DNA from: Paracoccaceae bacterium
GTDB lineage: Bacteria > Pseudomonadota > Alphaproteobacteria > Rhodobacterales > Rhodobacteraceae
NCBI GenBank assembly: GCA_003500165.1
Contig: DNSZ01000175.1
Coordinates: 7,400 to 13,698, forward strand
Direction of reading: 5' to 3'
DNA: 6,299 nt
Shown: piece after piece, positions 4,986-6,299 of the stretch
How positions within the stretch are numbered: the stretch's first letter is position 1
Layout: each line of letters opens with the position of its first letter
Notes under the pieces: model-generated
Database searches by the model: none
The model's input: only the letters and a program-made list of their open reading frames with translations
What the model was told of the DNA's origin: nothing
Program-made: the position numbers and the translations under genes

Positions 4986-6110
4986 ATGGCCAAGGATCTT
5001 TCGCCTGTCCTGCGCGATGTCGCCGCGGCGCGGGGGCTGCCCAACGCCCATTACACCGATCCCGCCACATGGGCGGCCGAACGCGACGCGCTGCTGTTCG
5101 GCCAATGGGCCGGGATCGCCTTCGCCGACGATGTTCCGGCGCCGGGCGATGCCTGGCCGGTCGATTATGCCGGTGTCCCGGTGCTGGTGCTGCGCGACCG
5201 GGCGGGTGCGATCCGCGTGTTCCAGAATGTCTGCCGCCACCGCGGCATGATCCTGGTCGACCGGCCCGGCCCGATCCGCGGCGCGATCCGCTGCCCCTAT
5301 CATTCCTGGTGCTACGGCCTCGATGGCCGGCTCGTCGCCACGCCGCATGTCGGTGGGCCGGGGCAGAACGCGCATCCGCAGGTCGACCGCGACACCCTGG
5401 GTCTGATCGAACTGCGCGCCCATGTCTGGCGCGGCGTCGTGTTCGTCAATCTCGACGGCCAGGCACCCGCTTTCGACGACGCCCATGCCGATCTGATCGG
5501 CCGTTGGGGCGCGCTCGACCAGCCGCTCCATTCGGACGCCGCGTCGATGTTCGCGCTCGACGTTGCCTGCAACTGGAAGCTGGCGGTCGAGAACTACTGC
5601 GAAAGCTATCACCTGCCCTGGGTTCATCCCGGGCTCAACAGCTATTCCCGGCTGGAGGATCACTATCATATCGAGGCGCCGGGCCGGTATTCGGGCCAGG
5701 GCACGCTGGTCTACCGGCAGTTGCAGGGCGAAGATGGCACGACCTTTCCCGACTTTGCCGGGCTGCCCGCAAAATGGGACACCGGGGCGGAATATGTCGC
5801 GCTTTATCCCAATGTGCTGTTCGGGGTGCATCGCGACCACGGTTGCGCCATTCTGCTGATGCCGCAGGGGACCGAACGCACGGTCGAACGGGTCGCGATC
5901 CACTATGCCCGGCCCGACACCGACCCGGCCTTGCGCGCGCGCAACACCGAACAATGGCGCGCGGTGTTCGAAGAGGACATCCTTGTCGTCGAGGGCATGC
6001 AGCGCGGCCGCCATGCGCCGGGCTTCGATGGCGGCCGTTTCTCTCCCGCCATGGACGGCCCGACCCATTGCTTTCACGCCTGGGTCGCGGCGCGCCTCGA
6101 ACGGGGATGA
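4986..6110 (+). CDS. Rieske non-heme iron oxygenase, alpha subunit
   Basis: A 374-residue aromatic-ring-hydroxylating-type oxygenase alpha subunit. It would use O2 and electrons from a partner reductase to hydroxylate or demethylate a small substrate in the cytoplasm. The N-terminal Rieske [2Fe-2S] domain has ligands C83-x-H85 (NVCRHRG) and C103-x2-H106 (CPYHSW). The catalytic domain has the mononuclear iron motif ENYCESYHLPWVH (202-214) with ligands H209 and H214, and a likely third ligand D331 (EEDILVVEG). The residue expected to bridge the two iron centres is Glu (E206) rather than the Asp common in aromatic dioxygenases. Glu is known at this position in carnitine oxygenase CntA, and the overall look is nearer to quaternary-amine oxygenases (glycine betaine, choline, carnitine) than to naphthalene-type enzymes. 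The substrate is nonetheless unknown. No reductase or beta subunit is in the window. GGGGG at 4975-4979 precedes the ATG by six bases. A small ORF overlaps its stop codon. Confidence 0.92.
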   Translation: MAKDLSPVLRDVAAARGLPNAHYTDPATWAAERDALLFGQWAGIAFADDVPAPGDAWPVDYAGVPVLVLRDRAGAIRVFQNVCRHRGMILVDRPGPIRGAIRCPYHSWCYGLDGRLVATPHVGGPGQNAHPQVDRDTLGLIELRAHVWRGVVFVNLDGQAPAFDDAHADLIGRWGALDQPLHSDAASMFALDVACNWKLAVENYCESYHLPWVHPGLNSYSRLEDHYHIEAPGRYSGQGTLVYRQLQGEDGTTFPDFAGLPAKWDTGAEYVALYPNVLFGVHRDHGCAILLMPQGTERTVERVAIHYARPDTDPALRARNTEQWRAVFEEDILVVEGMQRGRHAPGFDGGRFSPAMDGPTHCFHAWVAARLERG

Positions 6111-6299
6111 GCTGGGCCGATCCGGTGCTCGACGCGGCACTGCTCGATGCCCACGGGCAGGGCGATACGGGCGCGCTGATCGGCCTTTATGCCCTTGCCG
6201 CCGAGCGGGCGGAGGCCGCCGCCGCGGCCGAAGCAGCGGGGTTCTTCCGCACCCAGGCCTGGGTCTTCGCGCTCGAGGCCGGGGATCCCAGGGCGGGCG
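6107..6299 (+). CDS. Small alanine-rich protein of unknown function, cut by window end
   Basis: An open frame starts at ATG 6107, overlapping the stop of the Rieske gene in an ATGA arrangement, and stays open for 64 codons to the window edge. The product begins MSWADPVLDAALLDAHGQGD, continues with LIGLYALAAERAEAAAAAEA and later reads FFRTQAWVFALEAGDP. It looks entirely helical, soluble and TPR-like in its helix pattern, with no signal peptide. The tight overlap suggests translational coupling to the oxygenase. I do not recognise a function. The AWVFALEAGDPRAG stretch reads like real, conserved protein rather than a chance frame, and codons are GC-rich at third positions like the neighbours. 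The 3' end lies outside the window. Confidence 0.62.
   Translation, partial: MSWADPVLDAALLDAHGQGDTGALIGLYALAAERAEAAAAAEAAGFFRTQAWVFALEAGDPRAG

Noticed and set aside
4932..6140. Minus-strand open frame of 402 codons opposite the Rieske gene
   Set aside because: The + strand encodes a complete Rieske oxygenase with all metal ligands. The reverse frame is a GC-driven shadow.

Overview
The window is GC-rich and densely coded, with every supported gene on the + strand. Gene content and protein style suggest an alphaproteobacterium, most likely of the Rhodobacteraceae (Paracoccus/Rhodobacter-like). This is an inference from recognised family signatures, not from a search. No rRNA, tRNA, CRISPR array or mobile element is visible.

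Layout: (1) ppsA, phosphoenolpyruvate synthase, at 67-2463, closed by a strong GC hairpin. (2) A compact three-gene module at about 2534-4260: a TetR-family regulator (2556-3164), a PspA/IM30-family coiled-coil protein (3244-3921) and a small two-helix YiaAB-type membrane protein (3947-4228). (3) The regulatory (small) subunit of acetolactate synthase at 4332-4895, without its catalytic subunit beside it. (4) A Rieske non-heme iron oxygenase alpha subunit (4986-6110), overlapped by the start of a small alanine-rich ORF that runs off the window end.

The most interesting part is the TetR-PspA-YiaAB module. A perfect palindrome of the form TGAAC-NNN-GTTCA occurs four times: once at the start of the tetR gene (2535-2547) and three times in the short tetR-pspA gap (3162-3174, 3184-3196, 3218-3230). 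There the copies lie upstream of, on and just after a recognisable sigma70-like promoter (TTGAAC, 16 bp, TATGGT). The simplest reading is a self-repressing TetR switch that controls a membrane-stress PspA/YiaAB pair, in place of the PspF/sigma54 control known from enterobacteria.

A second regulatory oddity precedes the acetolactate synthase small-subunit gene. Its Shine-Dalgarno sequence (GGAGG, 4320-4324) lies inside the 3' arm of a perfect 10-bp hairpin that ends 4 nt before the start codon. It is the last of three consecutive hairpins in a 103-nt leader.

No gene-free stretch exceeds about 110 bases. The gaps at 1-66, 2464-2555, 3165-3243, 3922-3946, 4229-4331 and 4896-4985 are described under the entries they contain or adjoin.
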